A stretch of 64,000 nucleotides of DNA from DASXKD01 sp963707905 (GCA_963707905.1 CAVPSA010000035.1:1-64000), one strand, 5' to 3'; shown: positions 1 to 9,612, numbered from the stretch's first letter. Numbers and translations are program-made. The notes: generated by a model not told the origin, from the sequence alone.

Positions 1-9
1 GGCCGGCGA

Positions 10-1134
10 TCAGACGAGTGACGCGAACCTGATCTCGTGGCCGTCGCCGGCCGCGGCGAAGCCGAGCAGCCGTTCCGCCTCGGCGATGATCGCGTCGCGG
101 TCGGCCGGGGACACCGGCCCGAACAGTTCGGCCGTCAGCGTCGCCGCGCCGCGGGACCGGGTGATCCGCCACATCCCGGCCACGAATCCGTCCACGAGCA
201 CCGTCCCGGGGAAGATGCCGTTGCGGGTGTTCAGGCGCTGCCGGTACTCCTGGCTGATCACCCGGCTACGGTCGGCGTGGGACAGCACCAGGTTGTCGAA
301 CTCGGCGACCAGGCGCACCGGCGCCGGGGTACCGGCGGCAGGCCGCGGCGCGTCCGGCAGGTCGAACAGTTCCCTCCCCGACTCGTCGCGGAACGTGCGC
401 AGGCTGGGCCGCAGCCGGTCCACCACCTCGGCCAGCCGGGTCAGCCCCGACCAGGCCTGCACATCGGCGACAGCGGCCGGGCCGAACGCGCCGAGGTAGC
501 GGGTGACGAGGGCCTCAGGTGACGGGCTGGGATCCAGGGGGGAGCCAAGCCAGGCCTCCGCCGAGGTGTGCCTGGACCGCCCTGCGGCGCCCCAGACGGC
601 GCGCGGCGGTACCTGGACGAGCGGCACCAGCGTGCGGACGCCCTGAGCGAGCGCGTTCGGGGGATGGCCGGGCCAGTCCGGCGCGAGCAGGCCGCCGAGT
701 TCGCCGAAGGTCCTGGGCTCGGCGTCCACGAGCGCCCGGCCCGCCTCGGCCAGGGCGCCGGTGTCCAGGCCGGCCAGCTGCTTGCCGAAGATGGCGGCCA
801 GGGAACGGTCAAGCATCGGCTGGATCAGCGGGCGGAACGTCAGGCAGTCGCGGGCGGAGACGAGGTGGATCGTGGAGCGCATCAGCGCGATCCGGACCAC
901 CTGCCGGCTGACCAGCAACTCGGCCAGGTCACCTGGCTGGAACCCGGCCAGCCGGGACCACAGCCCGTAGTAAGGCGGGAACGGCGCCTGGGCCTGGAGC
1001 CCGGCCAGGTGCTCGACCATCCCGATCACAGCGCCGGCGCGGGCGCCCTCGGGCAGCGGGCTCGGCTCGAGCAGCATCTGCCTGGCGAGCAGGGCCCGGT
1101 TCAGGGCCCGCAGGTTCAGCACGTCGGTAGGCAT
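10..1134 (-). CDS. AlkZ-like winged-helix DNA-binding protein
   Basis: 374-residue protein of the HTH_42 / YcaQ-AlkZ superfamily. Characterised members are DNA glycosylases that unhook interstrand crosslinks or remove bulky alkylpurines; others are unassigned. The AlkZ catalytic signature Gln-x-Gln is visible as QAQ at residues 47-49 in the segment HLAGLQAQAP, followed by the usual Y-x-x-L-W-x-R. The length fits the family and both ends lie inside the window. It is transcribed away from the recQ side, so it shares no operon with its neighbours. The family is clear; glycosylase activity is inferred from the retained QxQ motif. Confidence 0.8.
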   Translation of the reverse strand: MPTDVLNLRALNRALLARQMLLEPSPLPEGARAGAVIGMVEHLAGLQAQAPFPPYYGLWSRLAGFQPGDLAELLVSRQVVRIALMRSTIHLVSARDCLTFRPLIQPMLDRSLAAIFGKQLAGLDTGALAEAGRALVDAEPRTFGELGGLLAPDWPGHPPNALAQGVRTLVPLVQVPPRAVWGAAGRSRHTSAEAWLGSPLDPSPSPEALVTRYLGAFGPAAVADVQAWSGLTRLAEVVDRLRPSLRTFRDESGRELFDLPDAPRPAAGTPAPVRLVAEFDNLVLSHADRSRVISQEYRQRLNTRNGIFPGTVLVDGFVAGMWRITRSRGAATLTAELFGPVSPADRDAIIAEAERLLGFAAAGDGHEIRFASLV

Positions 1135-1363
1135 CAGCGCTTCCAGTGCGTCGGAGGGACCAGGCTGGCCCGGGTGGCCAGGGCTGCCTTACAGATCATC
1201 CAGCCTGCTGCGCGTCCTCCGGACGGGCGGCTCGCGGCTTCGTCGTCGCCCAAGAAACACTATGGGCTCCTCCTCCGCCTTGCGATCCCCACCCGCCTCC
1301 CCTGCCCCTTCATGCGGCCGCTCGCGACGGCATAGATCTGTAAGGCAACCCAAGATTCGGGAT

Positions 1364-1543
1364 ATGAAGAAGGTTGTCGAGCTACTCCTCTGCTTCATCC
1401 ATCCGCTCGCGGTGATCCTCTGCTGGATCGACCTGCTGTCCCGTACCGACATTTCCAAGGGCGCGAAACTGGCCTGGGCCCTGTTCGTGCTGATTCCGCT
1501 CGTACCGTTCATCTACGTGCTTACCGGCGGCGACCTGTGGTGA
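1364..1543 (+). CDS. Small two-helix membrane protein, PLDc_N-like
   Basis: 59-residue protein starting at ATG 1364 (MKKVVELLLC). The frame is open further upstream, but that stretch is Arg/Ser-rich, non-hydrophobic and lacks a plausible start. Two hydrophobic segments are visible, about residues 5-23 and 35-53, separated by a short charged loop (SRTDISKGAK). The WALFVLIPLVPFIYVL-type second helix resembles the phospholipase D-nuclease N-terminal (PLDc_N) domain found in many tiny actinobacterial membrane proteins. Function is unknown. It ends about 50 nt before recQ, so co-transcription is possible. Confidence 0.6.
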   Translation: MKKVVELLLCFIHPLAVILCWIDLLSRTDISKGAKLAWALFVLIPLVPFIYVLTGGDLW

Positions 1544-1594
1544 ACCTGCCGGGCAGGCGGAGCGGCCCTCATCCCGTCCGGGGATCCTCCTAGA

Positions 1595-3436
1595 GTGACT
1601 CAGGTGGCCTCCCCCGGCGCCGGTTCCCGTCTGAGCGACCCCGCGGAGGTGCTGCGCCGGGTTTTCGGCTACGACACCTTCCGTGGCAGCCAGCAGGAGA
1701 TCATCGATCACCTGATCGGCGGCCAGGACGCGCTGGTGCTGATGCCCACCGGCGGCGGCAAGTCGCTGTGTTACCAGATCCCGGCCCTGGTCAGGGACGG
1801 GACCGGGGTGGTGGTCTCGCCCCTGATCGCGCTCATGCAGGATCAGGTGGACGCGCTGCGCGGATTCGGTGTCCGGGCCGGCTTCCTCAATTCCACCCAG
1901 GACATCGGCGCCCGCCGCCTGGTCGAGGACGCCTTTGTCGCCGGTGAGCTCGACCTGCTGTACGTGGCACCGGAGCGGCTGTGCACCGAGCCGGCGCTGC
2001 GGCTGCTCGAGCGCGGCCGGATCTCGCTGTTCGCCATCGACGAGGCGCACTGCGTATCCCAGTGGGGGCACGATTTCCGCCCCGACTACCTCGGCCTGGC
2101 CGTGCTGCGCGAGCGGTTCCGCGAGGTGCCACTCGTCGCACTGACCGCCACCGCGACCCAGGCCACCCGCGCCGAGATCGTATCCCGGCTGCACCTGACC
2201 CAGGCGCCCCAGTTCGTGGCGAGCTTCGACCGGCCCAACATCCAGTACCGGATCGCCCCGAAGAACGACCCAAAGCGGCAGTTGCTCGAACTGCTCCGCA
2301 CCGAGCACGCCGGGGACTCGGGCATCGTCTACTGCCTGGCCCGCGCCTCGGTGGAGCAGACCGCCGAGTTCCTCGCGGGCAACGGGCACGTGGCCCTCCC
2401 GTACCATGCCGGGCTCGACTCCCGCACGCGCCGCGAGAACCAGGCACGTTTCCTCCGCGAGGACGGCGTCATCATGGTCGCCACGATCGCCTTCGGCATG
2501 GGCATCGACAAGCCGGACGTGCGCTTCGTCGCCCACCTCGATCTGCCCAAGTCGGTGGAGGGCTACTACCAGGAGACCGGCCGGGCGGGCCGGGACGGCC
2601 TGCCGTCCACGGCCTGGCTGAGCTACGGCCTGCAGGACGTGGTCCAGCAGCGGAAGCTGATCGACTCCTCCGGCGGCGACGAGGCGCACCGCCGCCGCCA
2701 GAGCCAGCACCTGGACGCCATGCTGGCGCTGTGTGAGACGGTCGGCTGCCGCCGCGTGCAACTCCTGGGGTACTTCGGGGAGCAGGGCGGGCCGTGCGGC
2801 AACTGCGACACGTGCCTGACGCCGCCGGAGGCGTGGGACGGCACGATCGCCGCACAGAAGCTGCTGTCCGCGGTGTACCGGCTGCGCAGCGAGCGCCGCC
2901 AGCGGTTCGGCGCGGGCCATGTCATCGACATCCTGCTCGGCAAGCAGACGCCCAAGATCGTCCAGCACGGCCACGACACCATGACCGTGTTCGGCATCGG
3001 CACCGACCTGCGCGATACCGAATGGCGTGGCATCGTCAGGCAACTGCTCGCCCAGGGCCTGCTGGCGGTGGAGGGTGACTACGGCACCCTGGTCCTCACC
3101 GACGCCAGCGCGCAGGTGCTCCGCAAGCAGCGCCCGGTCATGCTGCGCCGCGAGCCCGAGCGTGCGCCCAAGCCGCCCAGGGCCCGCAAGGCGGCCGAGC
3201 CCGCCGCCAGCCTTCCCGCCGGCGCGGCGGCGGCCTTCGAGCGGCTCCGGGGCTGGCGTGCCGCCACGGCGAAGGAGCAGGGCGTCCCCGCATACGTGAT
3301 CTTCCACGACTCGACCCTGAGGGAGGTCGCGACGACGGCGCCGTCGTCGCTGGCCGAACTGGGTAAGGTGAGCGGCATCGGGGAGACCAAGCTGGCCAGG
3401 TACGGTCAGCAGGTCCTGGACGCTCTCGGAGCCTGA
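1595..3436 (+). CDS. recQ: ATP-dependent DNA helicase RecQ
   Basis: 613-residue full-length RecQ, a 3'-5' DNA helicase for recombination and fork repair. Domains in order: helicase core with Walker A MPTGGGKS (50-57), DEAH box (149-152) followed by CVSQWGHDFRP, and motif VI QETGRAGRDG (326-335). Then come the RQC zinc cluster (C385, C401, C404, C407) and winged helix, an Ala/Pro/Arg linker around 510-530, and a C-terminal HRDC domain (VIFHDSTLREVA...LGKVSGIGETKL). Start is GTG 1595; no strong Shine-Dalgarno is seen. All catalytic motifs are intact. Confidence 0.97.
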   Translation: MTQVASPGAGSRLSDPAEVLRRVFGYDTFRGSQQEIIDHLIGGQDALVLMPTGGGKSLCYQIPALVRDGTGVVVSPLIALMQDQVDALRGFGVRAGFLNSTQDIGARRLVEDAFVAGELDLLYVAPERLCTEPALRLLERGRISLFAIDEAHCVSQWGHDFRPDYLGLAVLRERFREVPLVALTATATQATRAEIVSRLHLTQAPQFVASFDRPNIQYRIAPKNDPKRQLLELLRTEHAGDSGIVYCLARASVEQTAEFLAGNGHVALPYHAGLDSRTRRENQARFLREDGVIMVATIAFGMGIDKPDVRFVAHLDLPKSVEGYYQETGRAGRDGLPSTAWLSYGLQDVVQQRKLIDSSGGDEAHRRRQSQHLDAMLALCETVGCRRVQLLGYFGEQGGPCGNCDTCLTPPEAWDGTIAAQKLLSAVYRLRSERRQRFGAGHVIDILLGKQTPKIVQHGHDTMTVFGIGTDLRDTEWRGIVRQLLAQGLLAVEGDYGTLVLTDASAQVLRKQRPVMLRREPERAPKPPRARKAAEPAASLPAGAAAAFERLRGWRAATAKEQGVPAYVIFHDSTLREVATTAPSSLAELGKVSGIGETKLARYGQQVLDALGA

Positions 3437-3527
3437 CCGGCGGCCGCCGGGACCGGCACGTACCGATCCGTGGCACCCTGGTGCCAGGAGACGCTGCGTC
3501 CTGTCTGCCCGCGTCCGGAGGTGCGAG

Positions 3528-5057
3528 GTGCTGTATCCGCTGATAGTCCGTGACTTCCTCGATCGGGCCGAGCACGTGTACCCGGACCGGGTCGCCGTCG
3601 TCGACGAGCCGGATCAGCCAGCCCCCAGCCTCGGCGAGATCACCTACCGCGAGATGGCGGCCCTGGCGCGGGCCCAGGCCGCCCGGCTGGACCAGCTCGG
3701 CGTGCCGCCCGGCGGCCGCGTCGCGATCGTCTCGCAGAACTCCGCCCGGCTGCTCACGTCGTTCTTCGGCGTCTCGGGGTGGGGCCGGGTGCTGGTGCCG
3801 ATCAACTTCCGGCTGGCCCAGGCCGAGATCGACTACATCGTCAGGCACAGCGGCGCCTCGGCCGTGTTCGCCGATCCGGCGCTGCGCGACGTCCTGCCCG
3901 GCCTCGATGTCCCGCACAAGTTCGTGCTGGGCGACGACGACGCGCTGTATGCGCGCGGGGCCGAGCCCCGCGAGTGGGCCGAGCCGGACGAGAACGCCAC
4001 CGCGACGATCAACTACACCTCAGGAACCACCGCACGGCCCAAGGGAGTACAGCTCACCCACCGCTGCCTGTGGCTCAACGCCATGGTCTTCGGCCTGCAC
4101 ACCACGATCAGCGACCGTGACGTGCTGCTGCACACGCTGCCGATGTTCCACGTCAACGGCTGGGGCATGCCGTACGGGCTCACCGGGGTCGGCGGCAGGC
4201 ACATCGTGCTGCGCCAGGTCGACGGGGCAGAGATCCTGCACCGGGTGGACCGCCACGGGGTCACCCTGCTGTGCGGGGCACCGGCGGTGGTGAACGCCAC
4301 CCTGGATGCCGCCGCCCGGTGGGACGGCCCGGTCCCTGGCAGCGGCAGGACCCGGATTGTCGTGGCGGGCGCGGCACCGCCCTCGCGCACGATCGAGCGC
4401 GTACTGACCGAGCTGGGCTGGGAGTTCATCCAGATCTACGGGCTGACCGAGACCTCGCCGCTGCTCACGGTGAACCGCGCACGCGCCGAATGGGACAAGC
4501 TGGAACCGGCCGAGCGGGCCCGCAAGCTGATGCGCGCCGGGGTGCCCGCACTCGGTGTGCGGGTGGCGATCAGCCCCGACGGCGAGGTGCTCAGCGCCAC
4601 CAACCACAACCTGGACGGCTACTGGAATCAGCCGGAGGAGACCGCCAAGGCCACCGATGGCCATCGGTTCAGCACCGGTGACGGCGGCTATCTCGATGAC
4701 GACGGCTACCTGGTGATCACCGACAGGAAGAAGGACGTGATCATTTCCGGCGGCGAGAACGTGTCGTCGATCGAGGTGGAGGACCGGCTGATGGGGCACC
4801 CGGCGGTACGCGAGGCCGCCGTCATCGGCATCCCCGACGAGAAGTGGGGCGAACTGGTCACCGCACTGGTGGTCACCGATGGCTCCGCCGTGACGGCGGA
4901 GGACCTGATCGCGCACTGCCGTGGGGCCCTGGCGGGCTTCAAGTGCCCCAAGCGGGTCGAGTTCGTCGCCGAACTGCCGCGCACCGCCACCGGCAAGCTG
5001 CAGAAGTTCAGGCTGCGCGAGCCGTTCTGGGCCGACCGCGGCCGCCAGGTCGGCTAG
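3528..5057 (+). CDS. Acyl-CoA synthetase (AMP-forming)
   Basis: 509-residue member of the ANL (acyl-adenylate) superfamily, activating a carboxylate to its CoA thioester via an acyl-AMP. The adenylate P-loop is TSGTTARPKG (164-173). Also visible are the LTETSP motif, STGDGGYLDDDGYL, the hinge DRKKDVIISGGENV, and the catalytic C-terminal lysine in TGKLQ (K490). It resembles FadD-type fatty-acyl synthetases; substrate chain length cannot be read from sequence. GTG start at 3528 with GGAGG just upstream. Its stop is 3 nt before the next gene, so the two are probably coupled. Confidence 0.9.
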   Translation: MLYPLIVRDFLDRAEHVYPDRVAVVDEPDQPAPSLGEITYREMAALARAQAARLDQLGVPPGGRVAIVSQNSARLLTSFFGVSGWGRVLVPINFRLAQAEIDYIVRHSGASAVFADPALRDVLPGLDVPHKFVLGDDDALYARGAEPREWAEPDENATATINYTSGTTARPKGVQLTHRCLWLNAMVFGLHTTISDRDVLLHTLPMFHVNGWGMPYGLTGVGGRHIVLRQVDGAEILHRVDRHGVTLLCGAPAVVNATLDAAARWDGPVPGSGRTRIVVAGAAPPSRTIERVLTELGWEFIQIYGLTETSPLLTVNRARAEWDKLEPAERARKLMRAGVPALGVRVAISPDGEVLSATNHNLDGYWNQPEETAKATDGHRFSTGDGGYLDDDGYLVITDRKKDVIISGGENVSSIEVEDRLMGHPAVREAAVIGIPDEKWGELVTALVVTDGSAVTAEDLIAHCRGALAGFKCPKRVEFVAELPRTATGKLQKFRLREPFWADRGRQVG

Positions 5058-5060
5058 CTG

Positions 5061-6110
5061 GTGGCCAGCCTGCCCGCCAGCTTCGCCGTCGGCGACCCGG
5101 CCCGGCCGGTCATCGGCCGGGCCGTGTTCCGCACCCTGCTCGCGGCGGCGGCCTTCGTGCTGTTCGGCTACGGGCTCAAGGAGATCAAGCCGCTGTACCT
5201 GCACACGCCGTGGATGAACGACCCCTACGACACTTTCGTGTCGTTCACGATCTTCTTCGTGCCGCTGGTGGCCGGGCTGTCGGCCGTGCGGATCGTGCTC
5301 TGCCGGACCAGCGGGCCGCTGCCCGTCCAGCGCGTCCGCGATCTGCTGCGCGGCAGCCGCCTGGTGGCCGGCACCGTGGCCGTCGCCCTGCTGGCGGACT
5401 GGGTCAGCGTGGTGCTGCGGGCCAACCGTGCCCACTGGAATGCCGTCAGCGGGCTGGAGATCGGCCTGCTCGTGGTCACCAGCCTGCTGACCGCCCGCGC
5501 CGCGCTCGCCCTGCGCAGCGCGTCGGCACGGATGCCGGCTGACCGTGCGGCGGCCGGGGCTCCGCCGGACTGGCTGGGCGACCTGCTGCTCGCCGCCAAG
5601 GTGCACAGCCGCCTGCTCGGGCCGTGGCACGCCGGCGCGGACCGGCTGGCCGGATGGGCGGACCGGCACCTGGTCACCCTGGTCCGGCGCCGCCCCCTGC
5701 TGATCGCGGCGATCGGCTCCGCCGGGTTCGGCCTCGCCTTCGCCGGGGCCCAGGCATTCGGCGAAGGCATACCGCCGGGGCAGATTTCCGCGATGTACTT
5801 CATTGTCTCGGCCGGCGCCATGTACGCGTTTATGGTCACCGGCGGCGCATACCTGGGCCTGGTACGGGCCGAACGGCCCAGCACGGGACTACGGCGGCGC
5901 CTGGCCGATACGGCAGCCGCCGCTTGTGCGGCTTTGCCGATAGCGATCGCCTTCCGCTATGCATTGTGGGCCCTGGCTGGCTCCCACAGTGAAAGCCTCC
6001 CGCACCTCTGGTCCCTATTGCTGCTTTCCGCCACCGCAGCGGCCATAGTCGTTTTCACCCTCGAATCGCTCACTCACACCCACCGGGCCCCCGCAACCCC
6101 CATCGGATAA
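5061..6110 (+). CDS. Polytopic membrane protein, unknown family
   Basis: 349 residues beginning with GTG 3 nt after the acyl-CoA synthetase stop, which argues for translational coupling. About six to eight hydrophobic segments are visible (for example near 24-40, 63-82, 96-114, 130-145, 210-228, 240-262, 280-300 and 317-336). They alternate with Arg-rich loops. A WMNDPYDTF motif follows the first segment. No enzyme or transporter motif was recognised. Its partnership with an acyl activator could mean a lipid-related membrane role, but this is only context. Codon composition stays GC-rich until the last ~150 nt, which are less biased. Confidence 0.7.
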   Translation: MASLPASFAVGDPARPVIGRAVFRTLLAAAAFVLFGYGLKEIKPLYLHTPWMNDPYDTFVSFTIFFVPLVAGLSAVRIVLCRTSGPLPVQRVRDLLRGSRLVAGTVAVALLADWVSVVLRANRAHWNAVSGLEIGLLVVTSLLTARAALALRSASARMPADRAAAGAPPDWLGDLLLAAKVHSRLLGPWHAGADRLAGWADRHLVTLVRRRPLLIAAIGSAGFGLAFAGAQAFGEGIPPGQISAMYFIVSAGAMYAFMVTGGAYLGLVRAERPSTGLRRRLADTAAAACAALPIAIAFRYALWALAGSHSESLPHLWSLLLLSATAAAIVVFTLESLTHTHRAPATPIG

Positions 6111-6209
6111 CACCGCCCCGATCACCCGCACCCGCCCATCCCGGAACCAGGCCAGCCCCCGGATCCACCTCCGCTTCCCCCACCCCGCACGGTGCTTGCC
6201 AAGCGGGCT

Positions 6210-6254
6210 GAGGTGGACTGGCAGACGGCGTTGGGCCGGCTGCCAGTCCACCTC
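6210..6254. repeat. Perfect hairpin, copy 1 of a dispersed palindromic repeat
   Basis: A 15-bp perfect inverted repeat (GAGGTGGACTGGCAG at 6210-6224, its complement at 6240-6254). Four more pairs form inside after one mismatch, giving a ~20-bp stem and a 5-nt loop. No T-tract follows. A related hairpin with the same core (ACTGGC.GACGGCGTT....GCCAGT) occurs at 39763-39795. It sits 100 nt after the membrane protein gene and may act as a terminator or be a palindromic repeat element. Confidence 0.7.
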
Positions 6255-6369
6255 TGTCCGCACCCACGTCGCCCAGACCGTCCCTGCCCCTTGCCCGCAT
6301 CACGTTGCCCGCACCGTCCCGCCGCACAGCCCACTCCCCGCGAACATGCGCCCCCGCTTGCCCGCATCC

Positions 6370-6592
6370 GGTACGATTAGTCATCTTTATCCAAAGAATT
6401 GTTAATACGGTTACCGCAAAATAATCGAGTCCCGGTCTCAACCTCGCTGTACCGGCTTCACCCCGCCATACTTCCTGCACAGTGATGTAGCCGGCGGTTG
6501 CTAGGATGCATTGGGGCTTGCTGGTGGCTGCCTCTTTGGGGCGGCCGGGGGGAAATATCCGCCAAATTCGCTATCAACCTTCAGGAGGCCCG
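6370..6592 (+). promoter_or_regulatory. AT-rich leader/promoter region of glycan operon
   Basis: The ~480-nt gap from 6111 to 6592 has no credible gene. Its centre, about 6370-6430, is strikingly AT-rich for this genome (runs such as CAAAGAATTGTTAATACGG and CGCAAAATAATCG), as expected of a promoter or of Lsr2-bound DNA. TTAATAC could serve as a -10 element. AGGAGG at 6583-6588 is the ribosome-binding site of the first operon gene. The promoter assignment is inferred. Confidence 0.45.
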
Positions 6593-7807
6593 GTGGCCGG
6601 AACATCCAGCCCCGCTCCCTTCGCCCGCGATGTCGTCGTCATTGGCGGCTGCGGTCACGTGGGCCTGCCGCTGGCCGTCGCCTTCGCCTCCCGTGGCCTG
6701 CGGGTAGGCATCTACGACATCAGCGAGCCCGCGGTCGCGTGCGTGAACTCCGCCAGGATGCCCTTTGCCGAGCCCGGGGCGCAGGCCCCACTGGAGCGCG
6801 CGGTCGCGGCGGGCACGCTCGAGGCCTCGACCGACCCCGCGATCGTCAGCACCGGCGAGCACGTGGTCGTGGTGATCGGCACGCCGGTGGGCGCGAACCT
6901 CGAGCCTGACCAGTCGGCCATCCCGAACGCCCTGCAGGGCTGCGCGGCCCACCTCGGCCCCGGCCAGATCCTCATCCTGCGCAGCACCGTGTACCCGGGC
7001 GTGACGGCCCGGGTCGAGAAGATGATCGCCGGCCTCGGCGTGGACATCGACGTGGCGTTCTGCCCGGAGCGCATCGCCGAGGGCAAGGCCATGACCGAAC
7101 TGTTCGAGCTTCCGCAGATCGTGTCCAGCCGCACCTCGCGGGGCCTGGCCCGGGCCAGCGAACTGTTCCGCGCTCTGACGCCGACGCTGGTGCCGATGAC
7201 GCCGGAGGAAGCCGAGCTGGCGAAACTCTTCACCAATGTCTGGCGGTACATCAAATTCGCCACCGCGAACCAGCTCTACATGATGGCCAACGACCGCGGC
7301 CTGGATTTCGAGCGCATCCGCCAGGGGCTGGCCCTGGATTACCCGCGGGCCGCGGACATGCCTGGTGCCGGATTCGCGGCCGGCCCGTGCCTATTCAAGG
7401 ACACAATGCAGCTCGCCGCGTTCAATAACAACAATTTTACGCTCGGCCACACCGCGATGGCCATTAATGAGGGACTTCCGCTTTACCTGGTTGCCCGCCT
7501 TGAGCAGCGCTTCGATCTGAGTCCGATGACCGTGGGAATCTGCGGGATGGCGTTCAAGGGCGGCTCGGACGACGTCCGGTCCAGCCTGGCCTACAAGCTC
7601 AAGCGCCTGCTGGCGTTCAAGGCGGACCGGGTGCTCTGCACCGACCCCTACGTCACCACCGACCCGGACCTGATGCCGCTGGCCGAGGTGCTGGCCCAGG
7701 CGGACCTGCTCATCATCGCGGCCCCGCATCCCGAGTATGCCGCCCTGGAGACCGGCAAGCCGGTCGCCGACGTCTGGAACGTGCTCGGGAAGGGGGTCGT
7801 TGTGTGA
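6593..7807 (+). CDS. UDP-glucose/GDP-mannose dehydrogenase family protein
   Basis: 404 residues from GTG 6593, chosen because AGGAGG lies 4 nt upstream; the upstream in-frame extension is non-homologous. NAD-dependent nucleotide-sugar 6-dehydrogenase of the WecC/UDP-ManNAc and UDP-glucose dehydrogenase superfamily, which oxidises a sugar CH2OH to a uronate in two steps. Visible: Rossmann GxGxxG (G19-C-G21-H-V-G24, then LPLA), the FCPERIAEG motif, and the catalytic cysteine C266 in GPCLFKDT. First gene of a surface-glycan operon; its stop overlaps the next start by 4 nt (GTGA). The exact sugar is not determinable. Confidence 0.9.
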   Translation: MAGTSSPAPFARDVVVIGGCGHVGLPLAVAFASRGLRVGIYDISEPAVACVNSARMPFAEPGAQAPLERAVAAGTLEASTDPAIVSTGEHVVVVIGTPVGANLEPDQSAIPNALQGCAAHLGPGQILILRSTVYPGVTARVEKMIAGLGVDIDVAFCPERIAEGKAMTELFELPQIVSSRTSRGLARASELFRALTPTLVPMTPEEAELAKLFTNVWRYIKFATANQLYMMANDRGLDFERIRQGLALDYPRAADMPGAGFAAGPCLFKDTMQLAAFNNNNFTLGHTAMAINEGLPLYLVARLEQRFDLSPMTVGICGMAFKGGSDDVRSSLAYKLKRLLAFKADRVLCTDPYVTTDPDLMPLAEVLAQADLLIIAAPHPEYAALETGKPVADVWNVLGKGVVV

Positions 7808-8556
7808 CCATGGGTGAGCCACGCATTTCGATCATCATCCCGGCATACAACGAGGGCAAGCACATCGTCCCCGTCCTGAACCGCCTGTTCGAGTCGGTCC
7901 GCCTGTCCTGTGAGGTACTGGTCGTCGTCGACGACGAGAACGACTCCACCGTCGCCGTGGTCCGTGACTACGGCCAGGCCGAGCCGAGGCTGCGGTGCCT
8001 GGTCAACACCTACGGGCCGGGCCCCGCGAACGCCATCCGCTTTGGCATGGCGGCCGCCGTGGCGAAGGTCGCGGTGGTCACGATGGCCGACGGCTGCGAC
8101 GACTCCAGGCAGATCGACGATCTGGCCAGGCTGGTCGAGCGTGGCGTGGCGGTGGCCGCGGCGTCCCGGTACATGGCCGGTGGCCAGCAGGTAGGCGGCC
8201 CGCTGGTCAAGGGCGTGCTGTCCCGGACCGCGGGCCGCTCCCTGCGGCTGTTCGCCCGGCTGGGCACGCGGGACGCGACCAACTCGTTCAAGGCGTACTC
8301 GACGAGCTTCGTCCGCGAGGTCGGCATCGACTCACGCGACGGCTTCGAGATCGGCATCGAGCTGACCGCCAAGGCAAAGCGGCTGCGCCTGCCGGTCGCC
8401 GAGATCCCGACGATCTGGCTGGACCGGCCGACCGGCGTGTCCAACTTCAAGGTCGCCGAGTGGATTCCCAAGTACATGCGCTGGTACCGGTTCGCCTTCG
8501 GCGGCCGCCTGACCCCAGAGCAGGTCAGGGCCCTGGGAGCGAAGAAAGGGAGATGA
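7804..8556 (+). CDS. Glycosyltransferase family 2 (DPM-like)
   Basis: 250-residue GT-A fold glycosyltransferase with the N-terminal signature IIIPAYNEGKHI and a DDENDST nucleotide-binding segment. It resembles dolichyl/polyprenyl-phosphate hexose synthases (MADGCDDS in the metal-binding region, GFEIGIELTAKAKRLRLP later). No membrane anchor is visible, so it should be cytoplasmic or membrane-associated through its lipid acceptor. GTG 7804 overlaps the dehydrogenase stop; ATG 7810 is an alternative start. Its own stop overlaps the epimerase ATG. Probable role: loading a sugar onto polyprenyl phosphate or a glycan chain. Confidence 0.88.
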   Translation: MTMGEPRISIIIPAYNEGKHIVPVLNRLFESVRLSCEVLVVVDDENDSTVAVVRDYGQAEPRLRCLVNTYGPGPANAIRFGMAAAVAKVAVVTMADGCDDSRQIDDLARLVERGVAVAAASRYMAGGQQVGGPLVKGVLSRTAGRSLRLFARLGTRDATNSFKAYSTSFVREVGIDSRDGFEIGIELTAKAKRLRLPVAEIPTIWLDRPTGVSNFKVAEWIPKYMRWYRFAFGGRLTPEQVRALGAKKGR

Positions 8557-9612
8557 TTTGGGTGGGGCGGTGGGGTGATGGACCAGCAGAGAAGGTTCTG
8601 GTCAGCGGCTCGGCAGGGTTCATCGGCGGCTATGTCGTCGGCGAACTCCTCGACCGCGGCTACGAGGTCGTGGGCCTGGACAACTTTTCCAAGTACGGCA
8701 AGGTGGCCAAGTCCTATGACAGCCACCCCCGCTACCGGCTGGTGGAGGGCGACGCCAGGGATGTCGCGCTGCTGACCGGGCTGCTGGCCGACTGTGACCA
8801 TTTCATCGCGGGCGCGGCGATGATCGGCGGCATCTCCTACTTCCATGCCTACGCCTACGACCTGCTGGCCACCAACGAGCGGATCATCGCGGCCTCCTGT
8901 GACGCGGCCATCAAGGCCCAGGCCGAGGGCCGCCTGCGCAAGGTCACCTACCTGTCCTCGTCGATGGTGTTCGAGAGTGCCGACCAGTGGCCGTTCGTAT
9001 GAGGGCCAGCAGCGGGAGATCCCGCCGCCGCTGTCCTCTTATGGCTTCCAGAAACTGGCCGTCGAGTACTTCGCCCAGGCCGCATGGGACCAGTACCAGC
9101 TGCCCTTCACGATCATCCGGCCGTTCAACTGCGTGGGGATCGGCGAAAGCAGGGCGCTGGGTGACGAGCAGATCATGTCGGGGAACATCCGGCTGGCAAT
9201 GAGCCACGTGGTACCTGACCTGGTACAGAAGGTGCTCAAGGGGCAGGATCCGCTGCACATCCTGGGATCCGGTGAACAGGTGCGGCACTACACCTACGGC
9301 GGCGACCTGGCGGCCGGCATCGTGACCGCGATGGAGCACCCGGACGCACCGGGCGAGGACTTCAACCTCTCCACCAGCGAGAGCACTACGGTGCTCCAGC
9401 TCGCCGAGCTCATCTGGCGGAAGATCAAGGGCCCCGGTGTCCCGTTGCGCATCGTCCACGACGAGCCGTTCGCTCACGACGTGCAGCGCCGGGTGCCGTC
9501 CACGGACAAGGCCAAGCGGGTGCTCGGCTTCGAGGCGGCGACCTCGCTGGACCAGATGCTCGACGAGGTGATCCCGTGGATCGCCCGGGCAGTGGAGACC
9601 GGCACGATATGA
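8553..9612 (+). pseudogene. NAD-dependent epimerase/dehydratase, frameshifted
   Basis: Extended short-chain dehydrogenase split by one extra base. The first part starts at ATG 8553 (overlapping the GT2 stop) and carries the NAD motif GSAGFIG (19-25) and YLSSSMVFES. It hits TGA at 9000-9002. The second part, in the next frame from about 8996, continues without loss: YEGQQREIPPPLSSYGFQKLAVEYF, with the catalytic Tyr-x-x-x-Lys, then FTIIRPFNCVG to the stop at 9612. Removing one T of the TT at 8994-8995 restores W-P-S-Y-E-G. It is either a fresh null mutation or a sequence error. Expected role: nucleotide-sugar epimerase or dehydratase for the operon's glycan. Confidence 0.85.

Noticed and set aside
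1382..3307. Very long open frame antisense to recQ
   Set aside because: High-GC shadow frame; the plus-strand RecQ has all helicase motifs, and this frame has only Arg/Gly/His-rich filler.
3437..3450. Perfect 14-bp palindrome after recQ (CCGGCGGCCGCCGG)
   Set aside because: No loop is possible without losing pairs and such GC palindromes arise easily here; not called a terminator.
4020..5669. 549-codon open frame antisense to the acyl-CoA synthetase
   Set aside because: Low-complexity antisense shadow without any domain; sense strand encodes recognised motifs.
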